Source of the DNA: Lachnospiraceae bacterium
Lineage (GTDB): Bacteria; Bacillota; Clostridia; Lachnospirales; Lachnospiraceae
Length of the DNA stretch: 64,000 nucleotides
Reading direction: 5' to 3'
Assembly (NCBI GenBank): GCA_024693925.1
Contig: JAILKH010000015.1
Location: 36,778 to 100,777 of the forward strand
Under the pieces are notes generated by a model. That model searched no databases. It was given only the letters and a program-made list of their open reading frames with translations, and was not told the DNA's origin. The translations under genes and the position numbers were made by a program. This document shows positions 46,166 to 55,974 of this stretch, piece after piece (within the stretch, counting starts at the first letter, position 1; every line of letters starts with the position of its first letter).

Positions 46166-48043
46166 TTATACCTCCAGATCAAACAACTTAACCCAATGAC
46201 TTGCACATATTATCCTCCAGGGCATAAAATCCATTCTTTGAACATTCCCTTCTATACGGTCATACCAGGCCATTACCGTTTCTTTTTTTAACAAAGGACT
46301 TAAGTTTTGAGCAGCTGCCTCAATCTCTTTCCTGAATACCTCAGGCGAATTATTTATCCACTGATCTTCAGGAGTCACAAACCCAAGCTTGGAATACCGT
46401 TCTCTTATCTTTCCGGGCAGGATATCCTTAAGACCTTCCCGCATTACATACTTGGTAATACCGTTTTTAAGCTTATATCCTATGGGCAGCTTAAATGAAC
46501 TCTCTGCCAAAACGGGATCCATAAAAGGAACCCTTGATTCAATGGAATGAGCCATTGAATTTCTGTCCTCATAATGAAGCAGCATGGAAAGATTACATTT
46601 AAGATTATCCAGTATATATTTTCGGGAGTCGTTTGCCGGATATAAATCAATCCCATAAATGGTCCTTTTAATATCCTGTATTTCAAAAGGCAGGCCCTGC
46701 CTCAAATAAAACGCGTGAATTTTACCGAATTTTTGTAATTTTCTGGGGAAATAAGCCGAAATCAGGGCTTCTATTATTATTTTATTTGAATTTACATACT
46801 TTTCAGTGGATGCTCTCAATTTTTTATAACAATCAAGCTCATGTTTAAATTCTTTAAACTTGAATTTTTTCAAATATTCAGCAAAGATCACACTGTAAAA
46901 TCCTGTATATCCGGCAAGTTGCTCATCTGCTCCCTGACCGTCAAGCATAACAGTAAGGCCATGTTCTTTGGCTGCTTTAAATACATTCCACTGAGCATAC
47001 ATGGAAGTGGAACCAAAGGGCTCATCCATGTGCCATAATACATCATCAAGATCCTCAAGTACATTTCCCCCCTGGGGAAAGATTTTATATCCTTCTACCT
47101 TTGTATGTTTAAGCACCTCGTCTATATACTCCCGCTCATCATATCGCCGGTCTTCAAAACAGGAGGATATGGATCTCTGTTCTATATTCAGGCTGTCTTT
47201 TTCTATGATCGAATCCGCCATGCATACTATGGCAGAACTGTCCAAGCCTCCCGAAAGGCAATACCCTACAGGCACATCTGCCCGTAACCTTAATCTGATC
47301 GAATCTTCGAAACATTTTCTAAAGCCGGCGGCAGCTTCTTCAAAAGAAATCTCTTCCGAATAAACCTTAGAAAGATCAAAATATCTTTTTATTTGTTTTT
47401 CACCCGTATTTATATCATATAACATACTGCAGCCGCCTCTAAGCTGCAGAATATCCTCAAACATTGTCTCATCTGTATGATCATGAACGCCACGCATCAT
47501 GTATTCCATAAGTCTTGGGCGATTTACCTTAAATCGATGGCCGGCCATCTTTATTATCTGTTTTTCTTCCGATGAAAATATAAACATCCCATCTTTTTTA
47601 TAATAATACAGTGGTTTTACTCCAAATCTGTCTCTGGATAAAAACAACTTATTACTTTTACGATCAAAAATCGCAAATGCCCACATTCCGTTAAAATGGC
47701 TTACGCAATCCGGTCCCCAATTATCAAAAGCGGCTATAAGAACTTCCGTATCGGTTTCGGTTTTAAATTCATATTGTAAAGCGATCAGTTCTTCCTTTAT
47801 TTCTTTATAGTTATAGATCTCCCCGTTATAAACAAGAACATATCTTTCCTTATACGCAAAGGGCTGATGTCCTGCATCACTAAGGTCTATAATAGATAGT
47901 CTTCTATGTCCCAAAGCCAGATTACCTTCATAAAAAGTCCCCCTGTCGTCCGGTCCTCTGTAATCAATTATATCCACCATTTGTTCAAATTTTTCTCTGG
48001 AGACTTCTCCTTTATGATCTACACAGCCTGCTATTCCGCACAT
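46166..48043 (-). CDS. asnB: Asparagine synthase (glutamine-hydrolysing), AsnB type
   Basis: A 625-residue class II amidotransferase. MCGIAGCVDHKG gives the N-terminal nucleophile Cys2 (after Met removal) of the glutaminase domain. The synthetase domain has the SGGLDSSAIV pyrophosphate loop (YCLSGGLDSSA). Lengths and motifs fit AsnB. In glycan loci such genes may amidate uronic acids or other carboxyls rather than aspartate; the neighbours favour this reading, but sequence alone does not decide. It follows the large protease gene after 19 bases. Confidence 0.93.
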   Translation of the reverse strand: MCGIAGCVDHKGEVSREKFEQMVDIIDYRGPDDRGTFYEGNLALGHRRLSIIDLSDAGHQPFAYKERYVLVYNGEIYNYKEIKEELIALQYEFKTETDTEVLIAAFDNWGPDCVSHFNGMWAFAIFDRKSNKLFLSRDRFGVKPLYYYKKDGMFIFSSEEKQIIKMAGHRFKVNRPRLMEYMMRGVHDHTDETMFEDILQLRGGCSMLYDINTGEKQIKRYFDLSKVYSEEISFEEAAAGFRKCFEDSIRLRLRADVPVGYCLSGGLDSSAIVCMADSIIEKDSLNIEQRSISSCFEDRRYDEREYIDEVLKHTKVEGYKIFPQGGNVLEDLDDVLWHMDEPFGSTSMYAQWNVFKAAKEHGLTVMLDGQGADEQLAGYTGFYSVIFAEYLKKFKFKEFKHELDCYKKLRASTEKYVNSNKIIIEALISAYFPRKLQKFGKIHAFYLRQGLPFEIQDIKRTIYGIDLYPANDSRKYILDNLKCNLSMLLHYEDRNSMAHSIESRVPFMDPVLAESSFKLPIGYKLKNGITKYVMREGLKDILPGKIRERYSKLGFVTPEDQWINNSPEVFRKEIEAAAQNLSPLLKKETVMAWYDRIEGNVQRMDFMPWRIICASHWVKLFDLEV

Positions 48044-48062
48044 ATATTATTACACTCCCACT

Positions 48063-51000
48063 CTATAGCTTAAATAAATTCCAAAGATGCCATAAACTTA
48101 TTTCCCTTGACTTGATCCTAAAGTTAAATATCTTTACTCCGGCATAATTTCCCAAGCCCTTTATTACTATATTTCCCGTACCTTTATTTATATTATTATA
48201 ATACCCTGCTATTTCATAATCCTTTCCCTTAACAAGTTCTGTTCTTCCAACCTTTATTTTTATATTTTGGGGTTTGATCGCATTACCTGTATATTCAAAA
48301 TAAGTAACCTTATCCTTCAATTCCGAATCTGCATAATAGGTAATGGAGGAAGCATTCAACTTTGCAGACAAGACACTATACTCCACATCTTGGCTTCCCT
48401 TATAACAATTCTTTCCTTCAATTTTTGCCCTGACTACAGTTCCCGCATCAGGCACATCACTTTGTGCACTGTATTCACTGATAATAAAATCCTTTCCCTG
48501 GATCAGCCTTTTACCGTTAACATCGATCAATACTATCGTTGTCTTCTTATATGCATTTTTTTTCTTCGAATAAAAAACATCGGCAACTACAGGTTCCTCA
48601 AGTTCAGATATATCCTGCATATTTACAGTATACTTTTCGAATACGCTTCCCGAATATGAACCAATCCCCGTTACCTTGACATAGGGAGCCTTCTTCGCAT
48701 CTTTCTTTCTTATAACATTATAATTACCGTATGTAAGCTTATAATCCCTTCCCAAAACAAGATCTTTTCCGTTATAAGTGACTTTTACTTCCGGTTTCAC
48801 ACCCTCCTTTATATAATCAAAGGCATTTTCCTCATCCGCTCCGGATAATTCAATACTGCATTTGCCATCCTTTAAAAGATTTGCTTTATTTATCGTAAAA
48901 TTTTTACTCACGTTCCCGGTAAAACGGATATTCAGATCATTATCTCCGCCTGTGGAAGTAAAAATATATTTTGCGGTACCGATCTTACCGGAATTTATTA
49001 CACTTACCGTATAATCTCTGTTTTCAACAAGTTCGGTTTTTTTCTTAGACTCGCGATCCGTATAGATTAATTTATATCCGGGATTTTCATTCCCATATGC
49101 AATCTTATTTTCCGATAACAGAACCGAAACCGAACGGTCTTTTAAAGATATGCATTTTTCACTCTCACATAATATCTCCCCAACTACAAACGAACCCTCA
49201 AGATTATTCCCTTTTGCATTTACCGTTATATTCCAGGGATCTGACACGGTACTCGGTCCTGCGTAAGCATTTTCCCTTTCGTCCTCATATGATAATGCAT
49301 AATCTCTTCCTGCGGTCAGCTTTTTGTTACCCAGATAAATATCAGGCTTAAGCTTTTGAAGACTGTAAATGCCCTTTTTATTTTTCTTTACCGGCGCTGT
49401 CTGTAAATTGGCCGTTATCTTTCCGGAACTGTAATAATCGTATATATTTACTTTTCTTATAGAAAAATTAACGGATACCGTCATGCTGTAATCACCACGA
49501 CCCTTAACAATTATGACCGGATCACTTTTACCTATTATATCCGCAGATTCCTGTGTATATGCATTAATGTTGTTTTTATATGATAATGTATAATCCTTTC
49601 CTTCCGAAAGTTTTTTATTTCTGTAATACACCTTGATCTGCGGCTTTATGGGAGAACCGGTATAATCATATTCTCTGAATTTTTCTCCCTGTTCTCCATC
49701 CTCAAACTCTATATAAACACTTTTATAGACCTCGGTATTTACTACACTATCGGTAAAAGCCTTTATTTTCACATTTTGAGATTGTGCTTTTCCGTAATCT
49801 TTCCATCCGCTTCCGGTATCCACAAAGCTCTGACCTTCGAGCGCGGATGTTGTTATCTTATACCACGAAGCATCCTGAGATTTCTCAACTCCTATATATG
49901 CATCATCTGAATCATTACTGAGAGTAACAACAACGGAAAACAGTTCATCCTCCTCTACCTTCACAATATCTGATAAGGGTATCGTATGATATCCGGCATA
50001 CACGGTAGTTCCCTCAGTTGTAGATTCCAGAATACCGCTTTGAGGATCCGCCTCATCCTCAAGAGAAGTATATATATCTATTCTGTAATCCACCTGCGCC
50101 GAATTTGTATAAAAAGCTGCGGCCTTTACATTCTCATATCCTTCGGTTTCGCCCAAAGCATGTGCCGTAAATACATTAGCCGCTTTTGTTGCCTTGGTAT
50201 ATGATGTATACATTCCCCCGTCATATTGATAATTATTATCATAATTATCCTCTGTATCAAAAACACAGGCCAAGGCCTTATCTCTTGTATTTTTATTATA
50301 ATATGATAACCAGAAATATCCGGAATAATTCTGATCATCCTCATAATTACCACCATCCGTCCAGCTGTTTCTTATAAGCCAGGCTCCGTCTCCCTCCGGC
50401 GCAGTTACAAACTTATCCTTGCTGAATTCATCATCCCAGCCGACTATGGTGACCGCATGATTTGTGTTGGTATTCACTTCCGGATCATAATAGCAATTAT
50501 TTTCCGAACTGTAATAGGACGACTTATTACTCTTACTATAAAAGCTTATCCCGGCGGCGCCGTTTGAATATATAAGTTCTTTTATGGCACGTATCCCGTC
50601 CTCATCAATGCTTTTTGTATATTCACCGGTATTTTCATCTTTTACGGTATTGCTTAAATTCACCTCATAATAATCTGTAAGATGTGCAACATCACAATAT
50701 GCAAGAGAAGAGTCAATGCCTTCATCCAGCGCCGAAGCAATACTTTCGGAATTATACGGTGCTTTAACTTCATCCGCGGCACCGGTCCAGTTTGCCAGGA
50801 TATTTTTGGTGAACTCAACACTCCCTCCACGGCTTAAGAAGTTATAACCTATATTCTTATTTATATCACCATCTGTCCCCCCCAGCGGATCTGCCACCGT
50901 ATTATAAGTAAAATATGAAAGATGTAATTCCGAAAGATCCGGTTCACTTACCCTGCCTTTTCGTATAAGACTCATTTCGGCCATGGACATACTGGAAAAA

Positions 51001-51500
51001 GCCCAGCAGGTATTATATGGATTCTGACATCTTAATTTAGGAAGATCTGTAGGAACATACTTAGACGGAAGCCCCTTTGCATCGGAACAAATAAATAATT
51101 CATCTTTATCATACGAAGGATTCTCAACCTCTATAGGATCCACAACAGGCATATCACCCATCATATTTTCTTCAGAGGATACTATTTCTTCTGCCGGTCC
51201 TTCGTCAATTATATCGTGTTCCAACGGATCATGCTCCGCAGAACCTTCTTCCGTAACCAATATATCCTCTTCCCGGATTTCGTTATCGGATATAACCCCG
51301 ACGGACAGAATTTCATTCTCCGATACACCCTCATCTCCTATCAATATCCCTTCTTCGATGATGGTTTCAAAATTGATACCCTCCGAGATATCAGCTGCCG
51401 AAACAGATTCAAAAAACGACAGACTTAATATTATTGAAGCTGTAAAAACAGACAGACTCCTTACATATCTTTTACTTCCCAATATATAACCCTCTTGCAT
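48063..51500 (-). CDS. Secreted papain-family (C1) protease with lectin-like and Ig-like repeat modules
   Basis: A 1145-residue protein. A signal peptide spans about 1-36 (basic start, VFTASIILSLSFF, cleavage near VSA-AD). An acidic linker follows to about 130. The C1 peptidase domain has C165 (NPYNTCWAFSS), H348 (TNHAV) and N378 (LIRNSW). A lectin-like region spans about 430-580. Six modules at about 600-1145 each contain a G/N-x-D-Y/F-x-[LIV]-S-like core (GKDYTLSY, GRDYALSY, NRDYTVSV, GRDYKLTY, GKDFIISE, GKDYEIAG). No LPXTG sorting signal is seen. The first ATG overlaps the rfbG stop (TAATG) without a site; GAGGG points to an in-frame TTG at 51482 as the alternative start. Confidence 0.88.
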   Translation of the reverse strand: MQEGYILGSKRYVRSLSVFTASIILSLSFFESVSAADISEGINFETIIEEGILIGDEGVSENEILSVGVISDNEIREEDILVTEEGSAEHDPLEHDIIDEGPAEEIVSSEENMMGDMPVVDPIEVENPSYDKDELFICSDAKGLPSKYVPTDLPKLRCQNPYNTCWAFSSMSMAEMSLIRKGRVSEPDLSELHLSYFTYNTVADPLGGTDGDINKNIGYNFLSRGGSVEFTKNILANWTGAADEVKAPYNSESIASALDEGIDSSLAYCDVAHLTDYYEVNLSNTVKDENTGEYTKSIDEDGIRAIKELIYSNGAAGISFYSKSNKSSYYSSENNCYYDPEVNTNTNHAVTIVGWDDEFSKDKFVTAPEGDGAWLIRNSWTDGGNYEDDQNYSGYFWLSYYNKNTRDKALACVFDTEDNYDNNYQYDGGMYTSYTKATKAANVFTAHALGETEGYENVKAAAFYTNSAQVDYRIDIYTSLEDEADPQSGILESTTEGTTVYAGYHTIPLSDIVKVEEDELFSVVVTLSNDSDDAYIGVEKSQDASWYKITTSALEGQSFVDTGSGWKDYGKAQSQNVKIKAFTDSVVNTEVYKSVYIEFEDGEQGEKFREYDYTGSPIKPQIKVYYRNKKLSEGKDYTLSYKNNINAYTQESADIIGKSDPVIIVKGRGDYSMTVSVNFSIRKVNIYDYYSSGKITANLQTAPVKKNKKGIYSLQKLKPDIYLGNKKLTAGRDYALSYEDERENAYAGPSTVSDPWNITVNAKGNNLEGSFVVGEILCESEKCISLKDRSVSVLLSENKIAYGNENPGYKLIYTDRESKKKTELVENRDYTVSVINSGKIGTAKYIFTSTGGDNDLNIRFTGNVSKNFTINKANLLKDGKCSIELSGADEENAFDYIKEGVKPEVKVTYNGKDLVLGRDYKLTYGNYNVIRKKDAKKAPYVKVTGIGSYSGSVFEKYTVNMQDISELEEPVVADVFYSKKKNAYKKTTIVLIDVNGKRLIQGKDFIISEYSAQSDVPDAGTVVRAKIEGKNCYKGSQDVEYSVLSAKLNASSITYYADSELKDKVTYFEYTGNAIKPQNIKIKVGRTELVKGKDYEIAGYYNNINKGTGNIVIKGLGNYAGVKIFNFRIKSREISLWHLWNLFKL

Positions 51501-52579
51501 TAAAAATCAAACAATGAAAGAAATTCCTCAACCTGATCCTTCATGCATTTATCTATGTCCTGCTTCTTATACAAATAAACCGAATACCATTCAACAAGCC
51601 TTTCCATAGTTTCATATATATCCCACACAGGACTCCAGCCATAATTTCTTTTTAACTTTGAACAATCCAGTTTAAGATAACCTGCTTCATGCGGACCACC
51701 GTCAGAAACATTAACCCACCTTGGCAGATAACCGTTTCTCTTGTTCCATTCGGAACAAAACAATTCCACAAGCTTTCCTGTATTTAAGCAATCGCCTTCA
51801 TCAGGACCCACATTATAACATCCGGCATACTCCATATTCTCATACTGTTTCATAGCCATCATAAGGTAAACGCATACCGGTTCCAGCACATGCTGAAAAG
51901 GTCTTGTGGAATACGGATTCCTAACAATTATATCTTCCTTATTCTCAACGGCCCTTATACAATCGGGAATTATCCTGTCTTTTGCAAAGTCTCCGCCTCC
52001 TATAACATTTCCGGCCCTTGCGGTCGATACCGCAATCCCCTTTTCCTTAAGAAACGAATTATTATAACAGGAGGTTACAAGTTCGGAACAGGATTTGGAA
52101 TTTGAATAAGGATCAAATCCGTTTAATTCTTCATTCTCCCTGTAGCCCCATTCCCACTCATTATTCTTATAAACCTTATCCGTTGTCACATTAACCACCG
52201 ACTTGACATTTTCACTCTTTCGGCAGCACTCCAGAATATTAACCGTACCCATGACATTAACATCATAAGTGTAACGGGGTTCTTCATACGAAGTTCTTAC
52301 AATCGGCTGCGCAGCCATATGTATGACTATTTCCGGTTTGGCCATATCAAATATCTTTTGAAGATTATCCGCATCCCGTATGTCGCCTATAACATGCCGG
52401 TCTATTTTTTCATAAAGCCTGCAGTGATCAAAAATATTGGGATATGTGGGAGGTTCCAGAGAATATCCGGTAACCTTGGCCCCCGCCTGCGTCAGTAAAT
52501 ACGTCATCCAGGCCCCTTTAAATCCTGTATGTCCCGTTATAAACACTCTTTTATTTTTATAAAATTCCTTTAAGTCCAT
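51500..52579 (-). CDS. rfbG: CDP-glucose 4,6-dehydratase
   Basis: A 359-residue extended SDR of the expected length. Rossmann glycines are GHTGFKG and the active site is YSNSK (Y-x-x-x-K), with VVNVTTDKVYKNNEWEWGYRENEEL typical of RfbG. It makes CDP-4-keto-6-deoxyglucose, the second step of the CDP-dideoxyhexose route. It follows rfbH after a 32-base gap and is followed by the C1 protease with a one-base overlap. Confidence 0.95.
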   Translation of the reverse strand: MDLKEFYKNKRVFITGHTGFKGAWMTYLLTQAGAKVTGYSLEPPTYPNIFDHCRLYEKIDRHVIGDIRDADNLQKIFDMAKPEIVIHMAAQPIVRTSYEEPRYTYDVNVMGTVNILECCRKSENVKSVVNVTTDKVYKNNEWEWGYRENEELNGFDPYSNSKSCSELVTSCYNNSFLKEKGIAVSTARAGNVIGGGDFAKDRIIPDCIRAVENKEDIIVRNPYSTRPFQHVLEPVCVYLMMAMKQYENMEYAGCYNVGPDEGDCLNTGKLVELFCSEWNKRNGYLPRWVNVSDGGPHEAGYLKLDCSKLKRNYGWSPVWDIYETMERLVEWYSVYLYKKQDIDKCMKDQVEEFLSLFDF

Positions 52580-52611
52580 ATTTGCCTTATCTCCGCCGGA
52601 TTATATAAAAA

Positions 52612-53952
52612 CTATACATTTTCACATATTTTTTCTGCCATATATTCAAGCATCTCATCGCTCATTCCGGGATAGACACCTATCCAGAAAGTATCCTTCA
52701 TTATTATATCGGTATTCTCAAGTTTTCCCACAACCCTGAAACCCTTTTGGGATTTACGTAATTCATCAAAGCAGGGGTGTTTTATAAGATTACCGGAAAA
52801 CAACATTCTTGTTTGAATCCCCGAAGCCTCAAGTTTTTTTACAAGTTCATTCCTTGATACACCTTTTTTACAGGTAATAAGATAACCGAACCAGCTGGGC
52901 ACGGAATCCGGTGCCGCCTGGGGTAAAATAAGCTTCTCCCCGACGCCCTCAGACCTTAATTTCGAATCTATAACCTCAAAATTATGACGTCTTTTCAAAA
53001 TAAAGGATGGGAATTTTTTAAGCTGTGCACATCCTATTGCCGCCTGCATATCGGTTGCCTTAAGATTATACCCGAAGTGGGAATATACATATTTATGATC
53101 ATACCCTTTGGGCAATTCTCCGTATTGTCCGTCAAACCTGTGACCGCACATATTATCATGTCCCGATACACATACACAATCACGTCCCCAGTCACGGAAA
53201 GAACGAATGCATTTATTGAGCAGCGCATTATTTGTGTAAACGGCGCCGCCCTCCCCCATTGTCATATGATGAGGAGGATAAAAGCTTGAGGTTCCTATAT
53301 CACCGACAGTACCGGTATAATATTCAACTCCCTCCAATATATACTTAGATCCAAGGGCATCACAATTATCCTCTATCAGCCACAGATCATGTCTGTCGCA
53401 AAACTCTTTGACAGCCTTAAGATCAAAAGGATTTCCAAGAGTATGAGCTATCATGACCGCTTTGGTCAATGGGGAGTATGCTTCCTCCAGCTTACTGACA
53501 TCTATATTATACTGACCCAATGTCACATCAACGAAGACCGGAACTGCCCCATACTGTATAACAGGCGTAACGGTAGTAGGGAAACCTGCTGCCACGGTAA
53601 TAACTTCATCTCCCCGTTTTATACGTTTTTCTCCCAGCAGCCCTGAAGTGAGTGCCATGAACGCAATAAGATTTGCCGACGAACCCGAATTAACAAGCGA
53701 ACAGTATTTTACTTTAAGAAACTCCGAGAATGACCTTTCAAATTCTTCGGTATATCTTCCCGAAGTAAGCCAGAACTCCAAAGACGAATCCACAAGATTC
53801 ATCATTTCCTCTCTGTCATATACTCTCGATGCATAAGGTATCCTCTGCCCGGCTTTAAAGACCGTATCACGTTTATGATACTTATCACAATATTCTCCGA
53901 CAAGTTTAAGTATCTCCTCTCTTGCCTCTGTTTCATTCATATTTTCAAACAT
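52612..53952 (-). CDS. rfbH: CDP-4-keto-6-deoxy-D-glucose-3-dehydrase (E1), RfbH
   Basis: A 446-residue protein from the ATG at 53952, just after the rfbF stop; a start at 54006 would overlap rfbF. It is a DegT-fold enzyme in which the PLP lysine is replaced by histidine: PPHHMTMGEGG. The cysteines needed for its [2Fe-2S] cluster are in RDWGRDCVCVSGHDNMCG. It removes the 3-hydroxyl to give CDP-4-keto-3,6-dideoxyglucose with a ferredoxin-type reductase (E3). No E3 gene (such as ascD/ddhD) is seen in the window. Confidence 0.95.
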   Translation of the reverse strand: MFENMNETEAREEILKLVGEYCDKYHKRDTVFKAGQRIPYASRVYDREEMMNLVDSSLEFWLTSGRYTEEFERSFSEFLKVKYCSLVNSGSSANLIAFMALTSGLLGEKRIKRGDEVITVAAGFPTTVTPVIQYGAVPVFVDVTLGQYNIDVSKLEEAYSPLTKAVMIAHTLGNPFDLKAVKEFCDRHDLWLIEDNCDALGSKYILEGVEYYTGTVGDIGTSSFYPPHHMTMGEGGAVYTNNALLNKCIRSFRDWGRDCVCVSGHDNMCGHRFDGQYGELPKGYDHKYVYSHFGYNLKATDMQAAIGCAQLKKFPSFILKRRHNFEVIDSKLRSEGVGEKLILPQAAPDSVPSWFGYLITCKKGVSRNELVKKLEASGIQTRMLFSGNLIKHPCFDELRKSQKGFRVVGKLENTDIIMKDTFWIGVYPGMSDEMLEYMAEKICENV

Positions 53953-53987
53953 ATACTTTCCCTGCCTGTTTATTTTATATTTATAGA

Positions 53988-54764
53988 TCAATCCCATATC
54001 TTCCACGGAGCATTATTTTTACTCCATAAATTTTCAAGCTTATCATGCTCTCTTTTCGTATCCATACATTGCCAGAAACCATCATGCCTGTATGCTTTAA
54101 GCTCTCCCTCCTGTGCAAGTTTTTTTAACGGACCCTGTTCAAAAACGGTTTCATCTCCGTATATATAATCAAAGATCTCAGGCTCCAGAACCATAAACCC
54201 ACCGCTTATCCTGCTCCTGTCTTCATCAGACTTCTCTCTAAACGCGGAAATAGTATCTTCATCATCCATGTCAAGAACTCCAAACCGTTCATTCACGCTT
54301 ATGGCGGTAACCGTCGCAAGCTTTCCGTGGTTTACATGAAATTCAAGGAGTTTATTTATATCGATATCGGAGACAGCATCACCATAGGTAAGCATAAAAC
54401 GTTCGTCACCGACATATTTCTGAACGCGTTTTATCCTTCCTCCGGTCATTGTATCCAAACCGGTATCTACAAGTGTAACCTTCCAGGGCTCGGATACATT
54501 ATTATGTACCGTCATCCTGTTATCCTTTGTAAAATCGAATGTCACATCACTGTTATACAAATAATAATCAGCGAACCATTCCTTTATCATATGCTGTTTA
54601 TAACCGCAGCAAATAATAAAATCATTATATCCATATGTCGAATATCCCTTCATTATATGCCATAAAATCGGTTTCTCCCCTATTTCTACCATAGGTTTGG
54701 GTTTAAGATGACTCTCTTCACTTATTCTTGTTCCGTATCCGCCGGCCAAAATAATAACTTTCAT
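53988..54764 (-). CDS. rfbF: Glucose-1-phosphate cytidylyltransferase
   Basis: A 258-residue nucleotidyltransferase of the RfbF length. MKVIILAGGYGTRISEESHLKPKPMVEIG is the sugar-phosphate nucleotidylyltransferase signature in its RfbF form. It activates glucose-1-phosphate with CTP, the entry to CDP-dideoxy sugars. AAGGATG lies before the ATG. It is the first gene of the operon rfbF-rfbH-rfbG-C1 protease-asnB-GT4. Confidence 0.97.
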   Translation of the reverse strand: MKVIILAGGYGTRISEESHLKPKPMVEIGEKPILWHIMKGYSTYGYNDFIICCGYKQHMIKEWFADYYLYNSDVTFDFTKDNRMTVHNNVSEPWKVTLVDTGLDTMTGGRIKRVQKYVGDERFMLTYGDAVSDIDINKLLEFHVNHGKLATVTAISVNERFGVLDMDDEDTISAFREKSDEDRSRISGGFMVLEPEIFDYIYGDETVFEQGPLKKLAQEGELKAYRHDGFWQCMDTKREHDKLENLWSKNNAPWKIWD

Positions 54765-54829
54765 ACATCATCCTTCTTTAACTGATCACTGCCGTCAGCC
54801 TTCTGACATTAATAAATTACTATTCAAAT

Positions 54830-54858
54830 ATTATACCATATACTAAAAAATGTACCAA
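54830..54858 (-). promoter_or_regulatory. promoter of the rfbF-rfbH-rfbG operon
   Basis: TTGGTA (54853-54858) and TATAAT (54830-54835) on the minus strand, spacer 17, with TG one base before the -10 box. It lies in the 241-base AT-rich gap shared with the divergent ketoisomerase operon. On the plus strand another TATAAT (54928-54933) is a weaker -10 candidate for that operon. Confidence 0.75.
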
Positions 54859-55005
54859 TCCCAATCATAAAATAATATATAGTTATTTATTATATCCCTA
54901 AAATATGATAAAATTTATTGGTTAGTGTATAATTTTATATCTGGTAAAATACAGATATGCGGCATGGGAAAACCCGAATTATTACATCCGTATCGGAGGT
55001 CTGTC

Positions 55006-55974
55006 TTGACAAACTCAAAATTAATTGAATTTAATCAAAATGGTGATGAAAGAGGATATCTTGTTGCCATGGAAAGTGAGTCCGAAGGTATACCCTTTCT
55101 TATTAAACGTGCTTTTTATATATACGGTTCGGGACAGGATACCATTCGCGGATGTCATGCCAATTACACTACGGAGTTTATACTTGTTAATGTTCAGGGA
55201 AGCTGTAAAGTCAAAACCGATAACGGGCATGGAAATGTAATTACCTATAATCTTAACAAGCGTAATCAGGGGGTATATATACCTTCCATGGTATGGAAAG
55301 ATATGTATGATTTTTCGGATGACTGTATAATGCTGGTCCTGGCCAGCGAGCACTATGATCCATCCGAATATATAAGAGATTATCAGCTGTTTATCAAAAG
55401 GGTAAAAGAAGATTCCAACCGGCATCTTCGCAGACTTGAAGAATCCGATGCCCCATTTATGCTCGAATGGATGTCGGATCCTTCCATTAACCGCTTTTTC
55501 AAATTTTCATCCGAAAGTCTTAATATTGAATCCGTATTAAATTTTATCAGAAAAGCCCAAAACGATTACGAAGATCAACTGCCCTTAAATCTTCACTACG
55601 CCGTTGCCGACGGGGCAGATGAATACTTTGGTACAGTGAGTCTTAAAAACATTGACCAAAAGAACAGAACCGCAGAATATGCAATAAGCACCAGATCCAT
55701 AGCAAAACATCGGGGTTACGGCCAATTCGCTACCACCGAAATAATCCGGATCGCTTTTGAAAAGATCAAGCTTGAACAGATCTATCTTTATGTTCTTCCC
55801 GAAAACGAAGCAGCAATAAAAATGTATAAAAAATGTGGTTTTACGGAAAATCCGCTTAAAGATGATATCGATACTATCAACGGCAAAAAGGTCAAACGGT
55901 TAAGATTTGAGATAAACAGAAACGATTATTATATAATGCAGGGAGCAAAAGGGACCAGGGTGACAAACAAATGA
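55006..55974 (+). CDS. Sugar 3,4-ketoisomerase (FdtA/QdtA, WxcM-like) fused to a GNAT acetyltransferase
   Basis: A 322-residue protein with a TTG start at 55006, five bases after a GGAGGT site; an ATG at 54925 is in frame but lacks a site. Residues about 1-130 are a cupin of the FdtA/QdtA type (DERGYLVAMES, RGCHANYTTEFILVNVQGSCKV, MVWKDMYDFSDDC, YIRDY). The catalytic R-G-x-H-A-H reads RGCHAN (H51, N53). Residues about 138-310 are a GNAT domain (HRGYGQFATTEI, ENEAAIKMYKKCGF). The pair could isomerise and, after transamination, N-acetylate a deoxyamino sugar such as Fuc3NAc or Qui3NAc. It overlaps the next gene by four bases. Confidence 0.85.
   Translation: MTNSKLIEFNQNGDERGYLVAMESESEGIPFLIKRAFYIYGSGQDTIRGCHANYTTEFILVNVQGSCKVKTDNGHGNVITYNLNKRNQGVYIPSMVWKDMYDFSDDCIMLVLASEHYDPSEYIRDYQLFIKRVKEDSNRHLRRLEESDAPFMLEWMSDPSINRFFKFSSESLNIESVLNFIRKAQNDYEDQLPLNLHYAVADGADEYFGTVSLKNIDQKNRTAEYAISTRSIAKHRGYGQFATTEIIRIAFEKIKLEQIYLYVLPENEAAIKMYKKCGFTENPLKDDIDTINGKKVKRLRFEINRNDYYIMQGAKGTRVTNK

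Noticed and set aside
46841..47363. Plus-strand open frames opposite asnB
   Set aside because: They are antisense to a well-conserved gene and show no domain or ribosome site.
54765..55005. Small RNA or origin in the AT-rich divergent gap
   Set aside because: Only promoter-like hexamers are visible; no stable hairpin, DnaA-box cluster or terminator is seen.
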